Below are positions 1 through 6,265 of a stretch of 14,045 bases of DNA, in pieces. Each line of letters starts with the position of its first letter. Within the stretch, counting starts at the first letter, position 1. The notes beneath the pieces were generated by a model that was not told where the DNA came from, made no database searches, and worked only from the letters and a program-made list of their open reading frames with translations. The translations under genes and the position numbers were made by a program. Origin of the DNA: Geminicoccaceae bacterium (GTDB lineage Bacteria > Pseudomonadota > Alphaproteobacteria > Geminicoccales > Geminicoccaceae); contig JAGREZ010000051.1 in the NCBI GenBank assembly GCA_020446285.1, forward strand, positions 1 through 14,045, in the 5' to 3' direction.

Positions 1-1343
1 TAGTGTTGCCATTCGGCGGAATCCTGGCCGGCGAGATAGGCCCGCCTCACCGGCTGACCCATGTCCGGACAATGGGGATCGGGGCCGGCGGCAGGCTCGA
101 TCGCATCGGCGTCGCGCCTGGCCATGGCGGCGATATCCATCTCGGGCAGTTGCAACTGGCCGCTCTTGTCCCGACTGAAGCCGAGATTGCCAAGCACCTC
201 GCGTCGTGCGCGGTCGCTGGCGTCTGCGGCGCGGATCATCTCGAGTTCGTATTCCGAGGCGGACTGCTCGATCGAGACTTCCCTGATTTCGTCGAGAGCC
301 TGTTCGAGCACCGCGCGCACGCTCTCCTGACTGCGCTGCATGGTGGCGACCCGCTGTTCGCTCTCGCGCATCTCCGCCTCGAAATGCCTGCGCTCGTCAC
401 CGAGTCGCTGTTCGAGCAGGGTCATGCTCGCGCGCGCCTCTGCGACCTGCTGCTCGTACTGTTCCTCGGCCTTCTCGTTGCGGGCGATGAGATCGTCCAT
501 CTCGCGATTGATCTCGGCGACCCTGCTGTCGGCCTTTTCCAGTTCGGCGCGTGCCAGCTTGGCCTCCTCGAGACTGCCATCGAGCATGGATTCGAGCCGG
601 TCGCGTTCGCTGTCGAGCTCGACGAGCTGGCCGGCCAGTTCCTCGACGCGCGAGGTGCTCTCGGCGACGAGGCTGTCGAGGCGGTTGCGTTCGTCGCGTA
701 GGACCTCGAGTTCCTCCTGCGTCCCGTCGAGCTGGACCGTCAGGCTCTCCACCCGCCGCTCGGAAAGGAGAACCGCGGCACGCTGGCGGACTTCGGTGAT
801 TTCCTTGCGCAACAGCAATTCGGCCATGCGTTCGACATCGCGACGGGCATCCTCGAGATTTTTCGCGAGCTGGCCGACCGGCAGTTCGCTGCGCTGCTGC
901 TGGTTTTCCAGCGCCTGGATACGGGCACGAAGCACCTTCAGAAGGCGTTCGAAGTCCTCGGTCGATGTCGGCATGCGGGTGGCGATCTCGGGGGTTCCCG
1001 ACTGTTCCGGACGCACCGGTGCTGCGTCGGTGACCGCCTGCGCCTGCCGGATGAATTCGGGCGGCGGCGACTGGGCGGGCATGCCCACACCGGGAAACGG
1101 ACCGGCAACCGTGCCGGTGTCGGGCAGGGGGCCCGTATCCAGGTCCGAGGCGAGCAGCGGGCCGGCATCGATGGTTCGCCGTTCGTCCGTGACATTCGTC
1201 GGCACCGGTCCGGCGGTGGTCGCCGCGGATTCCGCCGGTAGCACTTCCGCCATTGCCATGTCTGCGGTTCCCGTCGCGGCGAGCATGGCGACGAGAACGA
1301 TGGCGCTCGGGCGGATCCTGATCTTGGAAGTGATATGAACCAT
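1..1343 (-). CDS. Exported coiled-coil protein of unknown function (3' end outside window)
   Basis: I read an uninterrupted minus-strand frame of 447 codons from the ATG at 1343-1341 to the window edge, so the C-terminus is missing. The N-terminus looks like a Sec signal peptide: basic residues (K7, R9, R11), a hydrophobic core at about 13-27, and a likely cut after A-M-A at residue 32. Residues 33-125 are rich in Pro, Ala, Thr and Gly and probably disordered. Residues about 128-365 are charged, with Glu, Arg, Gln and Leu in heptad-like spacing, typical of a long coiled coil. A less charged tail follows, with a single Cys at about 425. The family is not recognised. By architecture it resembles periplasmic coiled-coil scaffolds (EnvC-like or TolA/YbgF-like), but no catalytic or binding domain is visible. 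The start is supported by the signal peptide; the ribosome site is weak. It is transcribed away from comF. The gene is confident, its role is not. Confidence 0.8.
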   Translation of the reverse strand, partial: MVHITSKIRIRPSAIVLVAMLAATGTADMAMAEVLPAESAATTAGPVPTNVTDERRTIDAGPLLASDLDTGPLPDTGTVAGPFPGVGMPAQSPPPEFIRQAQAVTDAAPVRPEQSGTPEIATRMPTSTEDFERLLKVLRARIQALENQQQRSELPVGQLAKNLEDARRDVERMAELLLRKEITEVRQRAAVLLSERRVESLTVQLDGTQEELEVLRDERNRLDSLVAESTSRVEELAGQLVELDSERDRLESMLDGSLEEAKLARAELEKADSRVAEINREMDDLIARNEKAEEQYEQQVAEARASMTLLEQRLGDERRHFEAEMRESEQRVATMQRSQESVRAVLEQALDEIREVSIEQSASEYELEMIRAADASDRARREVLGNLGFSRDKSGQLQLPEMDIAAMARRDADAIEPAAGPDPHCPDMGQPVRRAYLAGQDSAEWQH

Positions 1344-1389
1344 GGCTGCCGTCCGGATTTCTGAAAGCCACCCTACCGCCCGCCGATCC

Positions 1390-1410
1390 GGGTCGAAGGT
1401 CGACCTACCC
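1390..1410. repeat. Palindrome near the coiled-coil gene start
   Basis: A perfect 10-base palindrome, AGGTCGACCT, lies at 1397-1406, flanked by GGGT (1390-1393) and ACCC (1407-1410), which extend the dyad imperfectly. It sits about 50 bases upstream of the coiled-coil gene start, where a regulator could bind in that gene's promoter or leader. No known operator is recognised, and such palindromes also occur by chance in GC-rich DNA. Confidence 0.3.
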
Positions 1411-1514
1411 CACCAAGTGACAAAATCCAACAGGATCTCGCGGAATGAAACAGCGTATCCGTTTCCGGTCTGCCTGACTCCGGTCGCGAGAGCCCGTCGG
1501 ATCCGTTCAACTCC

Positions 1515-1544
1515 TTGTAAACCCCATAAGAGAAATGGTATAGA
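1515..1544 (+). promoter_or_regulatory. Candidate sigma-70 type promoter for comF
   Basis: TTGTAA (1515-1520) and TATAGA (1539-1544) are separated by 18 bases, in an AT-rich island (about 1511-1575) that stands out from the GC-rich surroundings. Transcription would begin near 1551 and leave a leader of about 70 bases before the preferred comF ATG. Four of six bases match the -35 consensus and five of six the -10. The location between two divergent genes supports a promoter here, but the exact boxes are inferred. Confidence 0.45.
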
Positions 1545-1553
1545 TATCAATCT

Positions 1554-1563
1554 ACCAATTGGT
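1554..1563. promoter_or_regulatory. Palindrome ACCAATTGGT, possible operator upstream of comF
   Basis: This is a perfect 10-base palindrome just downstream of the candidate -10 box. The bases before it (1537-1556) form an imperfect dyad around ATCA, with GGTATAGAT facing ATCTACC. A repressor bound here would cover the start of transcription. I cannot assign it to a known regulator. Confidence 0.3.
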
Positions 1564-1621
1564 GAAAAATATTTTGCCCGTGCCATCCGTTGAATCATCC
1601 ATCCCCCATCGTGCGACCCGC

Positions 1622-2344
1622 ATGCTGGTGCATGCCCTTCTTCCCGCCCGTTGCCTCGCCTGCGGCCGGGTCGTGGACGAACAGGGCAGTCTTTGCGAGG
1701 TCTGCTGGAAGGGGCTGCGATTCATCGGTGGCGATCTCTGTCGTATCTGCGGGCGGCCACGGGAAGACGGCAGGCCCGGTGACCTTGCCTGTGCCGAATG
1801 CGCCGACGAGCCGCCCGCCTATGACATCGCGCGCGCGGCGCTCGTCTACGGGACGGTCGGGCGCAGCCTCATCCTGTCCTTCAAGCATGGCGGCCGGATT
1901 GCCGGTGCCTCGACCTTCGCCCGCTGGATGGTGGATGCCGGACGGCCGATGCTCACGGATGGATCGCTGCTGCTGCCTGTCCCCGCACACAGATGGCGGC
2001 TGTTCGCGCGCGGGTTCAATCAGGCCGCCCTGCTGGCTGGTCACGTCGCGCGGCAGACCGGGCTCGTCTGCCTGCCGGATACGCTCCGCCGTGTACGCAG
2101 GACGGTGTCGCAGCAGGGACTCGGCAGCCGGGAGCGGAGGGCGAACGTCACGCCCGGGGCCTTCGCCGTTGCCGGCAGGGATGCGCACGCCATCGCCGAC
2201 AGGCCGGTGGTGCTGATCGACGACGTGCTGACCACCGGATCGACGGTCAATGCCTGTTCCGTCATACTGCGGCGCGCCGGCGCATGCCGGATCGGTGTCC
2301 TCACCCTGGCAAGGGTGGCGCAGGATGAAACACAACCTATATGA
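1622..2344 (+). CDS. comF: ComF family protein (phosphoribosyltransferase fold)
   Basis: ComF proteins join an N-terminal zinc ribbon to a phosphoribosyltransferase domain. They are linked to DNA uptake in naturally transformable bacteria; in alphaproteobacteria the substrate is unknown. Numbering from the ATG at 1622 (240 aa, normal family length), Cys pairs at about 11/14, 25/28, 40/43 and 57/60 fit metal binding. The family RGFNQ motif is at about 130-134, a Q-x-x-L...R-x-x-N segment follows, and the PRPP loop VVLIDDVLTTGST lies at 196-208. Together these are diagnostic. The start is uncertain: in-frame TTG 1559, GTG 1562 and GTG 1580 lie upstream, and none of the starts has a convincing ribosome site. 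ATG 1622 is preferred because it places the first Cys pair about ten residues in, as in relatives. grxC follows after 45 bases, probably in the same transcript. Confidence 0.9.
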   Translation: MLVHALLPARCLACGRVVDEQGSLCEVCWKGLRFIGGDLCRICGRPREDGRPGDLACAECADEPPAYDIARAALVYGTVGRSLILSFKHGGRIAGASTFARWMVDAGRPMLTDGSLLLPVPAHRWRLFARGFNQAALLAGHVARQTGLVCLPDTLRRVRRTVSQQGLGSRERRANVTPGAFAVAGRDAHAIADRPVVLIDDVLTTGSTVNACSVILRRAGACRIGVLTLARVAQDETQPI

Positions 2345-2389
2345 ATCTCCCATGCGGAGAACAAAACGGATTCCATACGGTTGCAATCG

Positions 2390-2653
2390 ATGGCCAGGGT
2401 CGAGATCTACACAACACCTCTTTGCCCGTTCTGTATCAGGGCCAAACGCCTGCTCGGGCGCAAGGGCGTGACGTTCGAGGAAATCGACCTCTGGCAGTCG
2501 CCCGGCCGGCGCGAGGAAATGCTCGCCCGCGCACAGGGCCGGCGCACCGTACCGCAGGTGTTCATCGACGGCGCCGGCATCGGCGGATGCGACGAACTGC
2601 ACGCGCTCGACCGTGAAGGCGGGCTCGACCGGCTCCTGGCGGGCGGCGCATGA
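2390..2653 (+). CDS. grxC: Glutaredoxin 3 (GrxC)
   Basis: Small cytoplasmic thiol-disulfide oxidoreductase that uses glutathione to reduce protein disulfides and mixed disulfides. At 87 aa it matches the usual GrxC length. The dithiol active site C-P-F-C is at residues 12-15, with Phe where CPYC is more usual. The glutathione-binding T-V-P segment with its cis-proline is at 53-55, followed by VFIDG. The second glutathione contact, G-G-C-D, is at 65-68. ATG 2390 is preferred over the in-frame TTG at 2381 because it gives the standard short N-terminus before the first beta strand. No strong ribosome site is visible. Its stop overlaps the start of the DUF1178 gene by 4 bases (ATGA), which suggests translational coupling. 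Confidence 0.95.
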   Translation: MARVEIYTTPLCPFCIRAKRLLGRKGVTFEEIDLWQSPGRREEMLARAQGRRTVPQVFIDGAGIGGCDELHALDREGGLDRLLAGGA

Positions 2654-3141
2654 TCAGCTTCAATCTCGTCTGCGCGCAAGGACACGATTTCGAGGGATGG
2701 TTCCGTTCCGGCGAGTCGTTCGAGGATCAGGCGCGGGGAGGCGTGCTCGAATGTCCCGTGTGCGGCAGCAACGAGGTGACCAAGGGGGTCATGGCTCCGG
2801 CCATCGCGCGCGGGGTGAGCCGTGGCGCCGGCGGGGCGGCGGAGGCCGGTGCCGGACGTGACGGGAGCACCGACAGGGCGCCGGCGCCGGTTCCTGCACC
2901 AACCGTCGACCCGCAGAAATTCGGCCAGTTCCTGCAGATGATGCGCAAGGTGCGCGAGCATGTGGAGCGGAACTTCGAGAATGTCGGCGACCGTTTCGCC
3001 AGCGAGGCACGCGCCATTCATGCGGGCGACGCGGAACAACGCGACATCTACGGACAGGCAACCCCCGACGATGCCCGCGAACTCTCCGAGGAAGGCATCA
3101 CCGTCCTGCCACTGCCGAACCTGCCCAAGCTCGACGGGTGA
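2650..3141 (+). CDS. DUF1178 family protein
   Basis: A 163-aa protein of the DUF1178 family, whose function is unknown. The N-terminal family signature is clear: M-I-x-F-x-L-V-C, then GH-x-F-x-GWFRS, then a C-P-V-C-G knuckle. Cys8, Cys35 and Cys38, perhaps with His12, could bind zinc, as in rubredoxin-like ribbons. Residues about 52-87 are a Gly/Ala/Pro-rich linker. The C-terminal part (about 88-163) contains a conserved helix (RKVREHVERNFENVG), an F-A-x-E-A-R-x-I-H segment, an I-Y-G-x-A motif, and ends in LPLPNLPK, all typical of the family. It overlaps grxC by 4 bases and converges on ubiG with a 27-base gap. Family assignment is secure; no biochemical role can be stated. Confidence 0.92.
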   Translation: MISFNLVCAQGHDFEGWFRSGESFEDQARGGVLECPVCGSNEVTKGVMAPAIARGVSRGAGGAAEAGAGRDGSTDRAPAPVPAPTVDPQKFGQFLQMMRKVREHVERNFENVGDRFASEARAIHAGDAEQRDIYGQATPDDARELSEEGITVLPLPNLPKLDG

Positions 3142-3168
3142 GCCTGTTCGACGCTGGCGGAGCGCGTG

Positions 3169-3918
3169 TCAGTCGCGGATGGCGGTCATGATGTAGTTCG
3201 TGTCGCGATTTCGCGACAGGACGAAGGCGTCCCTTGCCGGGGCGTAGTCGAACCCCTGGACATCGCTCACCCGTAGCCCGAATGCCCGCATCATGCGTGC
3301 GCACTCGGCGGGAGTGACGAAGCGCTTCCAGCTGTGGGTGCCGCGCGGAAGCCAGCCGAGGAGATATTCGACAGCGAGGATCGCCTTGAGAAACGAGGCG
3401 GCCGTGCGGTTCAGCGTGGAAAGGACGAGCGTTCCGCCGGGGCGGAGAAGGGCGGCGAGATCGGCGATCAGCATGTCGGGATCGGCGCTGTGCTCGATCA
3501 CCTCGAGGCAGGTGACCGCGTCGAAGGACCCGATACCGGCGCGGACGAGCGAGCCGCTGTCGCCGGCGCGATAGTCGATCGCGAGATCCATTGCCGCGGC
3601 ATGGGTCCGTGCGATCTCGATATTGCGCTCCGACGGATCCACTCCGGTGACGCTTGCACCCATGCGCGCGAGCGGCTCGGCGACGAGCCCCGGACCGCAG
3701 CCGACATCGAGAATGCGCAAGTCTTCGAGCGGGCGGAGCGATGCGGTCGAGCCACCGTGACGCCCGACGAGTGTGTCACGGACGAAGGTCAGCCTCGCCG
3801 GGTTCATCCGGTGCAGAGGCCGCATCGGCCCGTGCGGATCCCAGAAGCTGTCCGCGAGCTCGTCGAAGCGGACGACCTCGTCCCGATCGAGGGTCGTGGC
3901 AGGCGATGTCTTGCTCAT
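3169..3918 (-). CDS. ubiG: Ubiquinone biosynthesis O-methyltransferase UbiG
   Basis: SAM-dependent methyltransferase that carries out both O-methylation steps in ubiquinone synthesis. It has 249 aa, normal for the family. The N-terminal segment [20 protein letters not shown] (24-43) is a UbiG hallmark. The SAM-binding motif LDVGCGPG is at 70-77, the acidic V-D-P of motif II at about 93-95, and LEVIEH at 138-143. LSTLNRT (166-172) and a GTHSWKRF segment near 193-200 are also UbiG-specific. The ATG at 3918-3916 has a good ribosome site, AAAGGA about 6-7 bases upstream. The gene diverges from lysC with an 83-base gap, an arrangement common in alphaproteobacteria by my recollection. It implies an aerobically respiring, ubiquinone-using organism. 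Confidence 0.96.
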   Translation of the reverse strand: MSKTSPATTLDRDEVVRFDELADSFWDPHGPMRPLHRMNPARLTFVRDTLVGRHGGSTASLRPLEDLRILDVGCGPGLVAEPLARMGASVTGVDPSERNIEIARTHAAAMDLAIDYRAGDSGSLVRAGIGSFDAVTCLEVIEHSADPDMLIADLAALLRPGGTLVLSTLNRTAASFLKAILAVEYLLGWLPRGTHSWKRFVTPAECARMMRAFGLRVSDVQGFDYAPARDAFVLSRNRDTNYIMTAIRD

Positions 3919-4001
3919 TGCGGTCCTTTGCGACTAGAACGTGGCGACCGCGGCAAACGCCGGCGGCCAGCCGACGCCATTCATTCGTTGGGCCCACATC
4001 C

Positions 4002-5225
4002 GTGTCAATCATCGTCCAGAAATATGGCGGCACATCTGTCGCCGACATCGACCGTATTCGCGCGGTCGCCGAGCGCGTCAAGCGTTGCCGCGACCGGGGC
4101 GACAATCTGTGTGTCGTTCTCTCGGCCATGGCCGGTACCACCAACCGCCTCGTTGGCTGGGTGAACGAGCTCGACGCCGCAGGTCATGATGCCGCCGAGC
4201 ATGACATGGTGGTCTCGACCGGCGAACAGGTGACCATCGGCCTGCTTGCCATAGCCCTTCGGACCATCGGCGTGCCGGCACGCTCGTTCACCGGCTGGCA
4301 GGCAGGCATCCGCACCGACGGAACGCATGGCAAGGCGCGCATCGAGGGGATTGACGCGAGTGCCGTGCGGGTGGCCATGGACGAGGGCAGGGTCGCGATC
4401 GTCGCCGGTTTTCAGGGCATCTCGCCCGAAGGCAGGGTGACCACGCTCGGGCGCGGCGGTTCCGATACATCGGCCGTTGCCCTCGCGGCGGCGCTTGAAG
4501 CCGAACGCTGCGATATCTTCACCGATGTGGACGGGGTCTATACGACGGATCCGCGTATTGTTGCCAAGGCGCGCAAAATCGAGAAGATCACATACGAGGA
4601 AATGCTGGAGATGGCGTCCCTCGGTGCGAAGGTCCTGCAGACCCGTTCGGTCGCCGTGGCCATGCAGCACGGTGTGCGCGTGCAGGTACTCTCCAGTTTT
4701 GACGAAAATCCCGGTACGCTCGTGGTGAGCGAGGACGAAATCATGGAACAGAACATTGTCACCGGTATTGCCTACAGTCGTGACGAGGCGCGCATCACGG
4801 TGGTCGGTGTCAAGGACCGGCCGGGTATCGCGGCGGCGATCTTCGGCCCGCTCTCGGAAAACGGCATCAATGTCGACATGATCGTCCAGAGCGCCTCGCG
4901 TGACGGTGTTTCGGCGGCACTCACCTTTACCGTCAGTCGCGCCGACCTGCCGCGCGCCGAGCGGGTTCTCGACGAACACAGGGAGAGCATCGGCTTCGAC
5001 CGGGTCATCGGTGACAGTTCGGTTGCCAAGGTTTCCGTGATCGGTGTCGGAATGCGCAGCCATGCCGGCGTCGCGCATACCATGTTCGAGACCCTCTCCA
5101 GGCGCGGGATCAACATTCACGCGATCTCGACCTCGGAAATCAAGGTGAGCGTTCTGGTGACCGAGGACTACACGGAGCTTGCCATTCGCGCCCTGCATAC
5201 CGCCTATGGACTGGACGCGGCGTGA
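4002..5225 (+). CDS. lysC: Aspartate kinase
   Basis: Phosphorylates aspartate to 4-aspartyl phosphate, the first step towards lysine, threonine, methionine, isoleucine and diaminopimelate. It has 407 aa, the usual size for the class with a kinase domain and two C-terminal ACT domains. The signature KYGGTS is at residues 7-12, G-R-G-G-S-D-T-S-A near 150, and the nucleotide-site segment [13 protein letters not shown] at about 173-185. The ACT domains span about 252-330 and 340-407, with typical D-R-P-G-I-A and [13 protein letters not shown] motifs. ACT domains bind lysine and/or threonine, so feedback inhibition is likely. The GTG at 4002 is chosen because it begins the conserved [10 protein letters not shown]-terminus; an open frame extends back to 3654 but runs under ubiG. 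The stop overlaps the next gene by 4 bases. An internal start may give a second product. Confidence 0.97.
   Translation: MSIIVQKYGGTSVADIDRIRAVAERVKRCRDRGDNLCVVLSAMAGTTNRLVGWVNELDAAGHDAAEHDMVVSTGEQVTIGLLAIALRTIGVPARSFTGWQAGIRTDGTHGKARIEGIDASAVRVAMDEGRVAIVAGFQGISPEGRVTTLGRGGSDTSAVALAAALEAERCDIFTDVDGVYTTDPRIVAKARKIEKITYEEMLEMASLGAKVLQTRSVAVAMQHGVRVQVLSSFDENPGTLVVSEDEIMEQNIVTGIAYSRDEARITVVGVKDRPGIAAAIFGPLSENGINVDMIVQSASRDGVSAALTFTVSRADLPRAERVLDEHRESIGFDRVIGDSSVAKVSVIGVGMRSHAGVAHTMFETLSRRGINIHAISTSEIKVSVLVTEDYTELAIRALHTAYGLDAA
4731..4745 (+). promoter_or_regulatory. Possible internal ribosome site and start for a short aspartokinase subunit
   Basis: Inside lysC, GAGGA (4731-4735) is followed after 7 bases by an in-frame ATG (4743-4745, codon 248). 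Starting here would give a 160-aa protein holding only the two ACT domains (4743-5225). In Bacillus subtilis and Corynebacterium glutamicum an internal start at the equivalent junction makes the beta subunit of an alpha2-beta2 aspartokinase. Spacing and frame are seen directly; use of this site is inferred. Confidence 0.4.
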
Positions 5226-6265
5226 GCATTCCAGCGCATCCGCGCCTTCGGGCACTCACCGGACGTGGCCTCGAGCTTCTCGGCTGCGAGGTCGCGGTCA
5301 TGTGCGGTGCCATGAGCTGGGTGTCCGAGCGTCATCTCGTCTCGGCGATTTCCAATGCCGGCGGCTTCGGCGTGATCGCCTGCGGTGCGATGACGCCCGA
5401 TCTCCTGCGCGCCGAGATCGAGGCGACGGCGGCACTGACGAAAAAGCCCTTCGGCGTCAATCTCATCGTCATGCACCCGGAGCTCGATGCGCTGGTCGAT
5501 GTCTGTCTCGAACACGAGATCGGGCATATCGTGCTGGCGGGAGGATTGCCGCCGCGCGGACTGCCGCAGCGGATTCGCGAGGCCGGCCGAAAGGTCATTG
5601 CCTTTGCGCCCAATCTCGCCATCGGCAGGCGGCTCGCGCGAAGCGGCATGGATGCGCTGGTGATCGAGGGCATGGAAGCCGGCGGCCATATCGGGCCGGT
5701 CTCGACCTCGGTGCTGGCGCAGGAGATCCTGCCCGAAATCGGCGATGTGCCGGTGATCGTCGCCGGCGGGATCGGCCATGGCGAGGCGGTGGCCGCCTAT
5801 GCGGCGATGGGTGCTGCGGCCGTGCAGATGGGGACGGCCTTCGTCTGTGCGGAGGAATCCATCGCGCACGAGAACTTCAAGCGGGCGTTCATCCGGGCTT
5901 CGGCGCGCGATGCCGTCACCTCGGTGCAGATCGACCCGGATTTCAAGGTGATCCCCGTGCGTGCGCTCGCCAATGCCGCGACGGAGACGTTCGCCCGGAC
6001 CCAGCGCATGGTGATCGAGCGCTTTCGTCGCGGGGAAACGAGCCAGGAGGAAGCCTCGCTGGCGATCGAGCATTTCTGGGCCGGCGCCCTTCGCCGTGCC
6101 GTGATCGACGGCGATGTCGAGAATGGCTCGCTCATGGCCGGGCAGAGTGTCGGCTTCGTCAGGGAGATCAAGCCCGCAGCCGCGATCATCGCCGATATCG
6201 TCACCCGGGCGGAGACGGCACTGGAACGTATCCAGAATCCGCCTCCAGTGGACAGGGACCGTTGA
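5222..6265 (+). CDS. Nitronate monooxygenase / FabK-like FMN protein
   Basis: A 347-aa TIM-barrel flavoprotein of the nitronate monooxygenase (2-nitropropane dioxygenase) superfamily, which also includes the enoyl-ACP reductase FabK. M-C-G-A-M near residues 27-31 and the S-N-A-G-G-F-G loop at 44-50 are N-terminal FMN contacts. The E-G-x-E-A-G-G-H motif at 149-156 carries His156, equivalent to the catalytic base. Phosphate-binding segments A-G-G-I-G (181-185) and M-G-T-A-F (203-207) follow. Members oxidise alkyl nitronates or reduce enoyl thioesters, and sequence alone does not say which. The GTG at 5222 overlaps the lysC stop, and the protein's own stop overlaps ptsP, so it belongs to this operon. 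No signal peptide is present. Family is confident, substrate unknown. Confidence 0.88.
   Translation: MSIPAHPRLRALTGRGLELLGCEVAVMCGAMSWVSERHLVSAISNAGGFGVIACGAMTPDLLRAEIEATAALTKKPFGVNLIVMHPELDALVDVCLEHEIGHIVLAGGLPPRGLPQRIREAGRKVIAFAPNLAIGRRLARSGMDALVIEGMEAGGHIGPVSTSVLAQEILPEIGDVPVIVAGGIGHGEAVAAYAAMGAAAVQMGTAFVCAEESIAHENFKRAFIRASARDAVTSVQIDPDFKVIPVRALANAATETFARTQRMVIERFRRGETSQEEASLAIEHFWAGALRRAVIDGDVENGSLMAGQSVGFVREIKPAAAIIADIVTRAETALERIQNPPPVDRDR

Noticed and set aside
3..1338. Plus-strand open frames (3-701 and 340-1338) over the first gene
   Set aside because: They are reverse shadows of the coiled-coil gene; the Ser/Arg-rich reading is the complement of coiled-coil codons. The minus frame has a clean signal peptide and heptads.
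3911..3940. Possible lysC promoter TTGCTC / TAGAAC with 18-base spacing
   Set aside because: The match is weak (three and four of six) and the -35 lies inside the ubiG coding region; a lysC promoter must exist nearby but I cannot place it.
3654..4001. N-terminal extension of lysC upstream of GTG 4002
   Set aside because: It would overlap the ubiG coding region on the other strand and is Arg/Ser-rich without conservation; aspartokinases begin at the KYGGTS segment.
4005..5255. 416-codon open frame on the minus strand opposite lysC
   Set aside because: The plus strand encodes a complete aspartate kinase; the minus reading has no recognisable family or ribosome site.
5179..6261. Extension of ptsP back to 5179
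   Set aside because: This frame lies under the flavoprotein gene and is a shadow; the GAF domain begins after 6262.
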